Position numbers and translations under genes: made by a program
In this document: positions 8,261-17,316 of the stretch, piece after piece
How the letters are laid out: each line of letters begins with the position of its first letter
How positions within the stretch are numbered: position 1 is the stretch's first letter
NCBI RefSeq assembly: GCF_004001245.1
Contig: NZ_AP018724.1
Coordinates: 2,968,501-3,032,500, forward strand
Length of the DNA: 64,000 bases
Direction: 5' to 3'
DNA from: Sulfurivermis fontis
GTDB lineage: Bacteria; Pseudomonadota; Gammaproteobacteria; Thiohalomonadales; Thiohalomonadaceae
Notes under the pieces: generated by a model
Databases searched by the model: none
What the model was told of the DNA's origin: nothing
The model's input: only the letters and a program-made list of their open reading frames with translations

Positions 8261-10167
8261 TGGGCTGCGCCTGCGCCGCCGAGGCCCCGGTGGTCATGCC
8301 GCGACCCTGGCGCAACGCCAAGGTCGTCACCTCCGTATGCTCCGGGCTGTTGCTGCTCACCGGCTTCGTCGGCGGCTATCTCGGCCTGCCCGCCGGGTTC
8401 CAGGCAATTCTCTATATCGCCGCCGTACTCGTCGGCGGCTACTATTTCGGCCGCGAGGCGCTGGAGGAACTGGTCAAGGAGCGCGAGATCGGCATTGAGC
8501 TCCTCATGTCCACCGCCGCCATCGTCGCCGGGGTCATGGGGCAGTGGGCGGAGGCCGCGACGCTTGTGTTTCTCTACTCGATCTCCGAGGCGGCGGAAGG
8601 CTACACGGCGGAGCGCGCCCGGCACGCGATCCGCGCCCTCATGGACTTGGCCCCGAAGACCGCGCTCGTGCGGCGCGGAGACGAGGAGATACGGATCCCG
8701 GTCGAGCAGATCCGGGTGGGCGATGTCTTCATCGTGCTGCCGGGCGAGTCGGTCGCCACTGACGGCGAGGTGGTCGACGGTCATTCCAGCGTGAACCAGG
8801 CGCCGGTGACCGGCGAATCCGTGCCGGTCGAGAAACTGCCGGGCAGCCAGGTGTTCGCCGCCACCCTCAACGGCGAGGGCGCGCTCACGGTGCGCGCCGC
8901 CAAGACCTTCGCCGACAACACCCTCTCGCGCATCATCCATCTGGTGGAAGCCGCGCAGGCGAGCAAGGGCCGCAGTCAACGCTTCATCGAGCGCTTCGGC
9001 AAGCGCTACAGCCCCTCCGTCCTGGGCGTGGGCATCCTCATCGGCCTTTTGCCGCCGCTGTTCGGCCTGCCTTGGGAGGACTGGCTCACCCGCGCCACCG
9101 TGTTCATCGTCGCCGCCGCCCCTTGCGCCCTGGTGATCTCCGTCCCCATCACGCTGGTCGCCGCCATCGGCACCGCCGGCCGCAACGGCCTGTTGATCAA
9201 GGGCGGCGTGCATCTGGAGAACCTGGCCAAGGTGCGGGTGGTGGCCCTGGACAAGACCGGCACGCTCACCCTGGGCCGGCCGCAGGTCACGGATGTGATC
9301 CCGCTGGACGGGCAAAGCGAACGCGAGGTACTGGCCGCGGCCGCCGCCCTCGAACTGCGCTCGCAGCACCCCCTGGCGCAGGCCGTGCTGGAGCGGGCCA
9401 AGAGCGAGGGCATCGCGGTCAACCCGGCCCAAGATTTCCTGTCCCTCACCGGCGCGGGCGCCCGCGGCCGGATCGAAGGCGTCGACCACTATGTAGGAAA
9501 CCCACGGCTCTTCGAGGGGCTGGGCGTTCCGGTGGCCGCCGCGATGCCCCGCATCGAAGCCTTGCAGCGGGAAGGCAAGACCGTGGTGCTGGTCGGCACC
9601 GATCGAGCCCTCGACGGCCTGATCGCCATCGCCGATCCGCTGCGGCCGGAGGCGGTCCGGGCCGTCGCCGAGCTCAAGCGCGCCGGCATCGAGCGGGTGG
9701 TCATGCTGACCGGCGACAATCCCTTGGCGGCGGAAGCGATCGCCAGGCAGGTGGGTGTGGACGAGGTGTTCGCCGAGCTTTCCCCGGAGGGCAAGACGCG
9801 CAAGGTCGCCGAGCTGGAGGCGCGCCACGGCAAGGTGGTGATGGTCGGCGATGGCGTGAACGACGCGCCCGCACTGGCGGCGGCCCACGTCGGCGTCGCC
9901 ATGGGCGCGGCGGGCACCGACGTCGCGCTGGAGACGGCGGACGTGGCGCTGATGAGCGACAACCTCGCGCGGCTGCCCTATCTGATTTCCTTCAGCCGCC
10001 GAACCTGGCAGGTGATCCGGCAGAACCTCGCCCTGTCCGCGGTGGTGATCGGCGGCCTGATCGCGGGCGCGGTGGGCGGCTATTTCACCCTGCCGATCGC
10101 GGTGCTGGCGCACGAGATCAGCGAGTTCGTGGTGATCGGAAGCGGCCTGCGCATGCTGCGCCGCTGA
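8260..10167 (+). CDS. P1B-type heavy-metal-transporting ATPase
   Basis: 635 residues starting MGCACAAEAP; the frame opens earlier, but TGATG coupling with arsR fixes this start. About eight membrane segments are visible. The actuator loop has TGES (184-187), the phosphorylation site is DKTGT (Asp331), and SQHPLA, TGDN and GDGVNDAP (from 530) complete the ATPase core. The transmembrane metal motif is APC (287-289) rather than CPC, with HE near 618 in the last helices, so Zn/Cd/Co-type export is likelier than Cu but not proven. The soluble N-terminal metal-binding domain is reduced to a short CAC peptide. Exports a toxic cation from the cytoplasm. Confidence 0.92.
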   Translation: MGCACAAEAPVVMPRPWRNAKVVTSVCSGLLLLTGFVGGYLGLPAGFQAILYIAAVLVGGYYFGREALEELVKEREIGIELLMSTAAIVAGVMGQWAEAATLVFLYSISEAAEGYTAERARHAIRALMDLAPKTALVRRGDEEIRIPVEQIRVGDVFIVLPGESVATDGEVVDGHSSVNQAPVTGESVPVEKLPGSQVFAATLNGEGALTVRAAKTFADNTLSRIIHLVEAAQASKGRSQRFIERFGKRYSPSVLGVGILIGLLPPLFGLPWEDWLTRATVFIVAAAPCALVISVPITLVAAIGTAGRNGLLIKGGVHLENLAKVRVVALDKTGTLTLGRPQVTDVIPLDGQSEREVLAAAAALELRSQHPLAQAVLERAKSEGIAVNPAQDFLSLTGAGARGRIEGVDHYVGNPRLFEGLGVPVAAAMPRIEALQREGKTVVLVGTDRALDGLIAIADPLRPEAVRAVAELKRAGIERVVMLTGDNPLAAEAIARQVGVDEVFAELSPEGKTRKVAELEARHGKVVMVGDGVNDAPALAAAHVGVAMGAAGTDVALETADVALMSDNLARLPYLISFSRRTWQVIRQNLALSAVVIGGLIAGAVGGYFTLPIAVLAHEISEFVVIGSGLRMLRR

Positions 10168-10196
10168 ACAGCAATTCCAACCCAAGGAGCGTTGTC

Positions 10197-10589
10197 ATGG
10201 ATATCAAGTACGGTTTCGGCAAGACGGTGGAGCTGACCTTCGATCAAGCGATCGAGCGCGTCACCCAGGCCCTGCAGGCCGAAGGCTTCGGCGTGCTGGC
10301 CGACATCGACGTCGCCGGCGCGATGAAGAAAAAGCTCAACCAGGACATGCCGCCCTACCGAATTCTCGGCGCATGCAATCCGCCGCTCGCGCATCGGGCC
10401 CTGACGGTGGAGCCGTCCATCGGGCTGCTCCTGCCCTGCAACGTGGTGGTGCGCCAGGATGATGCAGGCAAGGTGCATGTCGAGTTCATGGACCCCAACG
10501 CCGTGCTGGACCTGGTCGGCAAACCGGATATCACTCAGCTGGCCGGTGAGGTGAGGCAGCGGCTGCAGCGGGTGATGCAGGCGCTGTAG
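10197..10589 (+). CDS. DUF302 family protein
   Basis: A 130-residue cytoplasmic protein covering a complete DUF302 domain. The KTVELTFDQAIERVTQALQAEGFGVL start and the GLLLPCNVVVRQ signature (Cys in LPCN) are typical. CCAAGGAGCG precedes the ATG. DUF302 genes often neighbour metal or arsenic resistance genes and c-type cytochromes; their role is unknown. Here it lies 29 bases after the ATPase in what looks like one transcription unit. A GC-rich hairpin follows its stop. Confidence 0.88.
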   Translation: MDIKYGFGKTVELTFDQAIERVTQALQAEGFGVLADIDVAGAMKKKLNQDMPPYRILGACNPPLAHRALTVEPSIGLLLPCNVVVRQDDAGKVHVEFMDPNAVLDLVGKPDITQLAGEVRQRLQRVMQAL

Positions 10590-10620
10590 CCCCGGGCGAA
10601 AAGCGTCTTTCAGCCCGGGG
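10590..10620 (+). other. GC-rich intergenic hairpin
   Basis: CCCCGGGC (10590-10597) pairs with GCCCGGGG (10613-10620) across a 15-base loop directly after the DUF302 stop. There is no U-run, so it is more likely an mRNA processing or stability element than a terminator. Confidence 0.45.
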
Positions 10621-10638
10621 CGAACGAGGAGCGTGGAG

Positions 10639-11328
10639 ATGAGAACAACTCGACGAGGCATTTCAAGGCTAACGGCCGGTGCAGCCGTCGCGTTCTCGTT
10701 GCTCGTCTCATCCCTCGCTGTTGGCCTTGCCCGTGCGGAGGGGGCAACAAAATTGGCGCAAGACATGATGGGGCCGGGAATGATGGGCCCCATGCACAGG
10801 AACATGATGCAGCGGATGATGGGGGGCGCGCTGCCGCCCGGCATCGATCCCGCGCTGCTGCCCGAGCCGGATTCGGCAGGCGCGAGGATACTGTAGTATT
10901 ACTGCGTGCAATGCCACAACCTGCCCGGCCCGGGCATGCACACCGCCGCCGGATGGCCGCGGGTGCTGGGCCGCATGAACATGCGCATGCGGATGATGGG
11001 CGGCATGATGGGTGGAATGATGGGGGTGGTGGCCCCGAGCAGGGTAGAACTGGACATCCTGCTCGACTATCTGCAGAAGCACGCCCAGGAACCGATCGAC
11101 GCGGCCAAATACCCGGACCTGAACACGCAGGCGGGCCAGGCGTTCAGCACCTCCTGCGTGCAGTGCCACGCGCTGCCGGACCCGCGTCAGCACACCGCGC
11201 AGGAGTGGCCGGCGGTGGTCGGCCGGATGCGCGGGCACGAGGCGGCAATGGGAAAGTTCGTCCCGGACAAGACGACGACGGCCGAGATTATCGACTTCTT
11301 GCGGCGGCATGGCCGCACCCGGGAATGA
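10639..11328 (+). pseudogene. Dihaem cytochrome c interrupted by amber codon
   Basis: One frame runs from ATG 10639 (GAGGAG 7 bases upstream) to the stop at 11326-11328, broken only by TAG at 10894-10896. Before the TAG are a signal peptide (about residues 1-34) and a Met-rich segment (DMMGPGMMGPMHRNMMQRMM). Directly after it come TAT-TAC and the first haem motif CVQCH (10903-10917). A second haem site CVQCH lies near 11155-11169. Restoring CAG at the TAG would give a continuous periplasmic dihaem cytochrome of about 229 residues. As read, only an 85-residue haemless fragment is made unless the amber codon is suppressed. Confidence 0.85.
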
Positions 11329-11340
11329 AAGGCTAAGAAG

Positions 11341-11589
11341 ATGATGATGGATTACGGCATGGGCTGGGGATGGGGATTCGGCTGGATCTGGATGATCCTG
11401 CTCTGGCTGGTGCCGGTACTGCTCGTGCTGGCCGCCATCAAGTATCTGTTGGGCGGCAGAAGCCGAACGGGCACGGGCGCTCGCCAGGGCGATGACCGGG
11501 CCTTGGCTATCCTTGAAGAAAAATACGCGCGGGGGGAAATCGATCGCGACGAGTTCTTGCAGAAGCGCGACGACTTGAAGGGGGGATAG
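11341..11589 (+). CDS. SHOCT-domain small membrane protein
   Basis: 82 residues. The start is Met/Trp/Gly-rich (MMMDYGMGWGWGFGW). One membrane helix follows (about residues 15-37), then a short linker and a C-terminal SHOCT motif (ALAILEEKYARGEIDRDEFLQKRDDL). SHOCT domains are short oligomerisation modules usually attached to membrane anchors. It lies 12 bases after the cytochrome frame inside the metal-stress cluster. Function unknown; the Met-rich tip facing the periplasm would suit Cu or Ag contact, which is inference. Confidence 0.82.
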   Translation: MMMDYGMGWGWGFGWIWMILLWLVPVLLVLAAIKYLLGGRSRTGTGARQGDDRALAILEEKYARGEIDRDEFLQKRDDLKGG

Positions 11590-11591
11590 GC

Positions 11592-11609
11592 CCCGGTCCA
11601 AGGACCGGG
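11592..11609 (+). other. Perfect 8-bp intergenic hairpin
   Basis: CCCGGTCC and GGACCGGG flank a 2-base loop just after the SHOCT stop, followed by TTGTGC rather than a U-run. It may be an attenuator or stability element between the SHOCT and Spy-like genes. Confidence 0.45.
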
Positions 11610-11641
11610 TTGTGCAATTTCCACCAGTAAAGGAGATGCAA

Positions 11642-12298
11642 ATGAACACCAAGCAAAAACTCGTTGGCGCGCTTGCCGCGATGGCGCTTTTGGGAACCGT
11701 GGCCAGCGCTTCGGCTCAGCAAGGGCAACCGTACTACGGCTACGGCATGGGACCCGGCATGATGGGCGGATGGTGCCCGATGTGCGGCATGGGGCCGGGG
11801 ATGATGGGCATGGGACCGGGCATGATGGGTCCCGGCATGATGGGCATGGGTCCCCGCGGGATGTGGGGGGATTGGGATGACTGGGACGACCGCTACATGG
11901 GCCGTGGCATGATGGGCCCTGGCATGATGGGCCCCGGAATGATGGGCCCCGGAATGATGGGCCCCGGAATGATGGGCGGATACGGCTATGGCCCGGCGCT
12001 CGACCTCACGGAGCAGCAGCAGGCCAAGATCGCACAGATCCAGGAGGACTTCCGCAAGAAGCAGTGGGACCTGGCGGCGAAGATGGATGCCGAGCAAGCC
12101 AAGCTCAACGAAATCTACTACTCCGGGAAGCGTGACCCCGCCGCGATCGACAACCAATACAAGAAGATTTACGACCTGCGACGGCAGATGATCCAGATCC
12201 AGGTCGATGCGCAGAATCGCATGGACGCGGTGCTCACCCCCGAGCAGAAGGAGCGGCTGCGCGGTTACTACGGCGGGCGGGGCGGGATGATGCGGTAG
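11642..12298 (+). CDS. Met-rich Spy/CpxP-like periplasmic metal protein
   Basis: 218 residues with a clear signal peptide (MNTKQKLVGALAAMALLGTV, then ASASAQ cleavage). AAGGAG 6 bases before ATG 11642 fixes the start. Residues ~35-115 are built of repeated GPGMMG units with WCPMCGM inside. The C-terminal half (LDLTEQQQAKIAQIQEDFRK ... LTPEQKERLRG) is an LTxxQ-type four-helix domain like Spy, CpxP and ZraP. Such proteins act as periplasmic chaperones or metal buffers. The Met repeats suggest Cu(I)/Ag(I) binding. Last intact gene of the metal-stress cluster; DNA repeats in the Met segment may make its length variable. Confidence 0.88.
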   Translation: MNTKQKLVGALAAMALLGTVASASAQQGQPYYGYGMGPGMMGGWCPMCGMGPGMMGMGPGMMGPGMMGMGPRGMWGDWDDWDDRYMGRGMMGPGMMGPGMMGPGMMGPGMMGGYGYGPALDLTEQQQAKIAQIQEDFRKKQWDLAAKMDAEQAKLNEIYYSGKRDPAAIDNQYKKIYDLRRQMIQIQVDAQNRMDAVLTPEQKERLRGYYGGRGGMMR

Positions 12299-12310
12299 CC
12301 GGCCACAGCC

Positions 12311-12861
12311 GGCCACGTTAACGGTGACTGGGCCGTGCTCGAGCCGGTCGACGCCGACTACCGGCCGACTCTACCGGGCACGCCGTCGCACACGGTCCTG
12401 CTGAGTAATCTCGCCAGCCGGGTACAGCCGATCCTGCGCTACGACCTCGGGGACAGCATCCTGCAGCGGCCCGATCCCTGTCCCTGCGGCAATCCACTGC
12501 CCGCGATCCGCGTGCAGGGCCGCTCCGCCGATGTGCTCTCATTTACGACAGAACGCGGCGAGCGTGTCTTTATCCCTCCGCTGGCGTTGGAGCTTGACCA
12601 TATCTCTGGCGTCGAGCTGTCGCAGATCGTGCAGACTGCACCGATGCGTCTGCGCGTGCGCCTGCGTCCCGCGCCCGGCGCCGACCCGGAGCGCATGTGG
12701 GGGAGGCTGTGCGTAGTGGGATCGCGTGCCTGCTCATCGAGCACCGGCTCGATCAGGTCGCGGTCGAGCGCGCCGAGGAGCCGCCTGCGCAATCCAGCGG
12801 CGGAAAGTACCGCACCGTCATTCCGCTACCTCCCGAGGGCGCCCCGACCACGCAGGGTTGA
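12311..12861 (+). pseudogene. Remnant of PaaK-like adenylate-forming ligase
   Basis: Translated similarity to the C-terminal part of phenylacetate-CoA-ligase-like proteins is clear. LRYDLGDSILQRPDPCPCGN and the following GRSADVL match the adenylate-ligase C-subdomain entry and its Cys-Gly metal-like loop. The gene has no 5' half and begins abruptly 13 bases after the Spy-like stop. At the G-run near 12696-12702 the frame shifts; in the new frame a natural C-terminus continues (EAVRSGIACLLIEHRLDQVA ... GGKYRTVIPL) to the TGA at 12859-12861. Doubly broken, it marks a recombination joint at the island edge. Confidence 0.82.
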
Positions 12862-13104
12862 GGCTATGTCTGGTTTGGGTGAGCGATGCACTCATCCAAC
12901 CGGTTGAACGGTCAGCACGTAACTTGTTGATATTGAATGGTGCCGTCGGCGCTCCCTGTTGACTTCGACCTTTCGCCGGGGAGCAGGGCCGGAGAGAAAA
13001 ACGGCGCGGAGAGAGCGAAATGGGGCCCGAGGCAGGCGAGACGGCCGGGGAAGGAAGTCCGCAGGAATCCGCAGGAGTCCCCGCGAACGCGCGGGAGCGC
13101 GCAA

Positions 13105-13136
13105 GAAAAAAGGCCAACCGAGAACGGTTGACCTTT
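13105..13136 (-). terminator. Terminator of tRNA-Phe
   Basis: On the minus strand an 11-bp GC-containing stem (13125-13135 with 13110-13120, one G-U type mismatch) with a 4-base loop is followed by six U. It starts 7 bases beyond the tRNA 3' CCA, so it terminates the tRNA-Phe transcript. Confidence 0.8.
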
Positions 13137-13142
13137 ATATAT

Positions 13143-13218
<76 letters not shown>

Positions 13219-13275
13219 GAAAGGCCGCCTATTAAAACGGCAGCGGCCCGGCAAGTCAAGGAATAATCGTGGCTT

Positions 13276-13548
13276 TTACCGGGTCGGCGGCACGTATCCT
13301 TCCGGCCGGGTGGAACCGCCGCTGAAGAAAAACTTCTCCATCTCCTGTTCCAGCATCTCGCGGTGCTTGGGGTTGATGGGCGACAGGCGGTATTCGTTGA
13401 TCAGCATGGTCTGCTGGCGCAGCCACAGGCCCCAGGCCTCTTTCGAGACGTTGTCGAAGATACGCTTGCCCAGCTCGCCTGGATACGGCTGACGTTCGAG
13501 ACCTTCCGCCTGCTTGCCCAGCTTGACGCATTGCACCATACGGCTCAT
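13276..13548 (-). CDS. yggX: YggX, Fe(II) trafficking / oxidative damage protection protein
   Basis: A 90-residue full-length Ygg[21 protein letters not shown] carries the conserved near-N-terminal Cys7, and [20 protein letters not shown] with [17 protein letters not shown] is the family body. YggX helps supply iron to Fe-S clusters and protects them from oxidants. Start chosen at 13548; the longer frame upstream is inside mutY. It lies 10 bases after mutY, the same order as in many gammaproteobacteria, and MutY is itself an Fe-S enzyme. Confidence 0.95.
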   Translation of the reverse strand: MSRMVQCVKLGKQAEGLERQPYPGELGKRIFDNVSKEAWGLWLRQQTMLINEYRLSPINPKHREMLEQEMEKFFFSGGSTRPEGYVPPTR

Positions 13549-13558
13549 CGCTTGTTCC

Positions 13559-14595
<1,037 letters not shown>

Positions 14596-14599
<4 letters not shown>

Positions 14600-17037
14600 C
14601 GCAACTTGAGGGCGTCCTTCAACTTCTGCTCGGCCGCCTCCCTGGCCTTTTTCTTCTCTTCTTCGAGCTTTTGCTGCGCCTTTTTCTTTTCCGCCGCCGC
14701 GGCCTCTTTCGCCTTCCGCTGCTCGGCGGCCAGGGCCTCCTGCACCTTCTTCTTCTCCGCCTCCAGCGCCTGCTTGGCCTTTTCGTCCAACAGGGCCCCC
14801 AGTTCGACGTTGAACTTGGGTTCGGTGAAGCTGCCGGTGATGCGCAGCGGCACGGTCAGCCCCTTCAAATCATCCAGCGCCTTGCCGCCCTGCCCCTCCA
14901 ACGTGCCGACGATGGCGGCGCGCACCAGATAATCCAGCGCCTCGGTGGCGAGGTGCGCGGTGCCGCGGCCCTCGACACGGAACAGCGGCGAATTGGCCTT
15001 GAGATCGGTATTGGTCACCAGGCCGTCCTTGATGGTGACACTGCCGCTGATGGCGGCGAAATCGGTGCTGCGCACTTCATCCTTGGGCGCTGGCTGCTTT
15101 TGGTAAGCGGCGTAAGCGTTGCGGATCAACTGCGCGATATTGATGCCGTTGACGGCGCCGTCAGTGAAACTGAACGAGGCGTTACCATTGAGGCTCTTGC
15201 GCACATCCATCGGATCGACACCGCGCGCGGTGAGCCTGGCGCTGACGTTGGCGGTGCCGGTGACGTAATCCTTGCCCATGAAATCCTTGAGCAGGGGGCC
15301 GGCCTGCACGCCGGCCAGCTTTTCGTCCATGCCGATGAGCGGCACATTGCCGCGCACATCGAAGCTGAGATTGCCGTCGTAACCGCCACCGTACAGCTTG
15401 GCGCCCACCGGATACACACGCAGCAGGCCGTCTTTGGCCTTGACTGTGGCATGGATGTCGCTGGAACGCAGGTTCATCACCTTGAGTTTGCCGATGCGCG
15501 CGGTGCCTTCCACATCGAGGGCGCGCAACTGGGCGAGGGTCTCCGGCGGCAACTGCGTAGCGCCGGCGGCCGCCGCGGTGGCCGGTGTGGCGGGCACGGG
15601 CTGTTCCTTGGGCGGCGGCAGATAGCGATCCGCGTCCACTGTATCGAGGGTGAGATCATAACGCAGCGCCGGCTGCTGGAAATTGCGCACCGAGGCGGTG
15701 CCGGTCAGGGTCGAGTCGTCGAAGCGCAGCTGCAGTTTGCTCAGCGCCGCGTGATCGAGTCCGGCGGCAAAATCGAAACCGAGCGCGGCCTTGGTCAGTG
15801 CCGAGGGATCGGCCATCTCCGGCAGGGCGATGCCGAGGCTGGCGAGCAGGTCCTGCGGCACGAATTCATCCAGCTCGATGCGGCCGTTGAACTGCGGCGC
15901 ATCGATGATCCGGCTGCCCTCCAGCTGCCCCTTGATGGCCAGTCCCAGGGCCTGGATGTTCAGCGTGCTGACCTTGACGGTCTGCTGGCCGAGCGACAGA
16001 TCGAAGGCGGCATCCACCCGGGTACCCTGCAGTGATGCCGGCAGCATCCCCGGCGGCAATTGCGCCTGGAACGGTGCCAGCAGGGTGGTGGCATCGCTCA
16101 CGGCGATCTGGAGGCTGCCCCTGGCGTCGGGCTGCGCAAGGATGTTGGCGGCGTCCACCTTGCCCTGCACGGTGACGCCCTGCGCCTCCAGCCTGAGGCC
16201 GGCGATGCCGGCGGTCTGCGCCTTGAGATCGGCCTGCACATCCGCCTGCAGGCGGGCACTGGCCTTGCCGCCGGGGATCAGCGCGCTCTGCACATCGGCG
16301 GCGAGGGTGGTGGTATCGAGGCGGTATTTCTGCCCCTGCAGATCCAGCGTGACATGACTGGCGAAGCGGAGGTGGCCGCGCAGCTGCGGCTGGCTGCTGT
16401 CCACGTCGAACTCCAGCGCGATATCGAAGGGCTCGTTGAGACGGATGGCGCTGATGGCCAGATTGAGGTGCTCGACGGCATAGCGTGCGCCGGCCTGGCG
16501 ATCATCCCACACCACCTTCGCATCGCGCAGTTCCAGACCGCCGAGGGCCAGCGCAGCGAGGGCCGCGGCAGGCTCGGCCGGTGCCGCTGCGGTCGGCTTC
16601 TTCTCCGCCGGTGCTGCCGGCGCAGCGGCGGCGGCGCCGACCAGATCATCCCAGTTGCTGCTGCCGTCGGCGCGGCGGCCGAGATTCGCCTCCAGGCCGT
16701 GCAACACGATCTTTTCCATCTCCACTTCGCGGCGCAGCAAGGGCAACAGCTTCACGCGCACATCGGCCGTGCCGATGCGCGCGAACGGCGCCGGACCGAA
16801 ACCCTCGGCATTGCTCAGCTGCATCGCACCAAGACGCACGCCCAGCCAGGGAAACAGCGACAGCTCGATCTCGCCCTCGATGGTCAATTCGCGGCCGGTA
16901 TGCTCCTTCACCGCCGCGCTGATCTCGTCGCGGTAGTCGTTGGGGTCGATGACCAGCGGAATGATGATCGCGGCGGCGACCACCGTGACAACCAGGGCCG
17001 TCACCAGCCAGGCAATGATCTTGAGGGTCTTTTTCAT
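14596..17037 (-). CDS. AsmA family outer-membrane assembly/lipid transport protein
   Basis: 813 residues. An N-terminal membrane anchor ([20 protein letters not shown]) is followed by the AsmA start [20 protein letters not shown], a long beta-rich periplasmic region, and the AsmA_2-type C-terminal repeat region (~residues 420-740). The last ~70 residues are a Lys/Ala/Glu coiled coil ([20 protein letters not shown]). AsmA-like proteins are thought to move phospholipid between membranes or aid outer-membrane assembly. An Ala/Pro linker near residues 140-160 breaks the fold. Its stop overlaps the mutY start. Confidence 0.88.
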
Positions 17038-17133
17038 CGGAAGGCGTCCTGATCCATGGGCGATATGCGCATCATCTTACACCGTAACACGATGCACTGC
17101 AGACACGGAAAGGCGCGGGGATGACGGGGAAAT

Positions 17134-17207
17134 TGGAGCGGGTGAAGGGAATCGAACCCTCGTCATCTGGTTGGGAACCAGAAGCTCTACCATTGAGCTA
17201 CACCCGC
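17134..17207 (-). tRNA. tRNA-Gly (CCC)
   Basis: 74 bases on the minus strand with acceptor GCGGGTG/CACCCGC, D arm AGCTCAATGGTAGAGCT, anticodon stem TCTGG/CCAGA around TTCCCAA (anticodon CCC), T arm GGGTTCGATTCCC and encoded CCA. Confidence 0.97.
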
Positions 17208-17316
17208 GACGGGCGGCCATCATACTACCCCCGCGCGGCACGCCTCAAGATAAAAGGGTGACAGGGTACGCGGCGCATCCCCCTCGCCTTGTCAGGGTGA
17301 GGAGGGCAGCAACCTG

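Noticed and set aside
8113-10185. 690-codon frame antisense to the P1B ATPase
   Set aside because: The sense strand has all P-type ATPase motifs; the antisense product is repetitive and motif-free.
12700-12907. Continuation of the 12335 frame to 12907 as a real C-terminus
   Set aside because: After about 12700 the frame loses family similarity, whereas a shifted frame restores a natural ligase C-terminus ending at 12861, so this is a frameshift.
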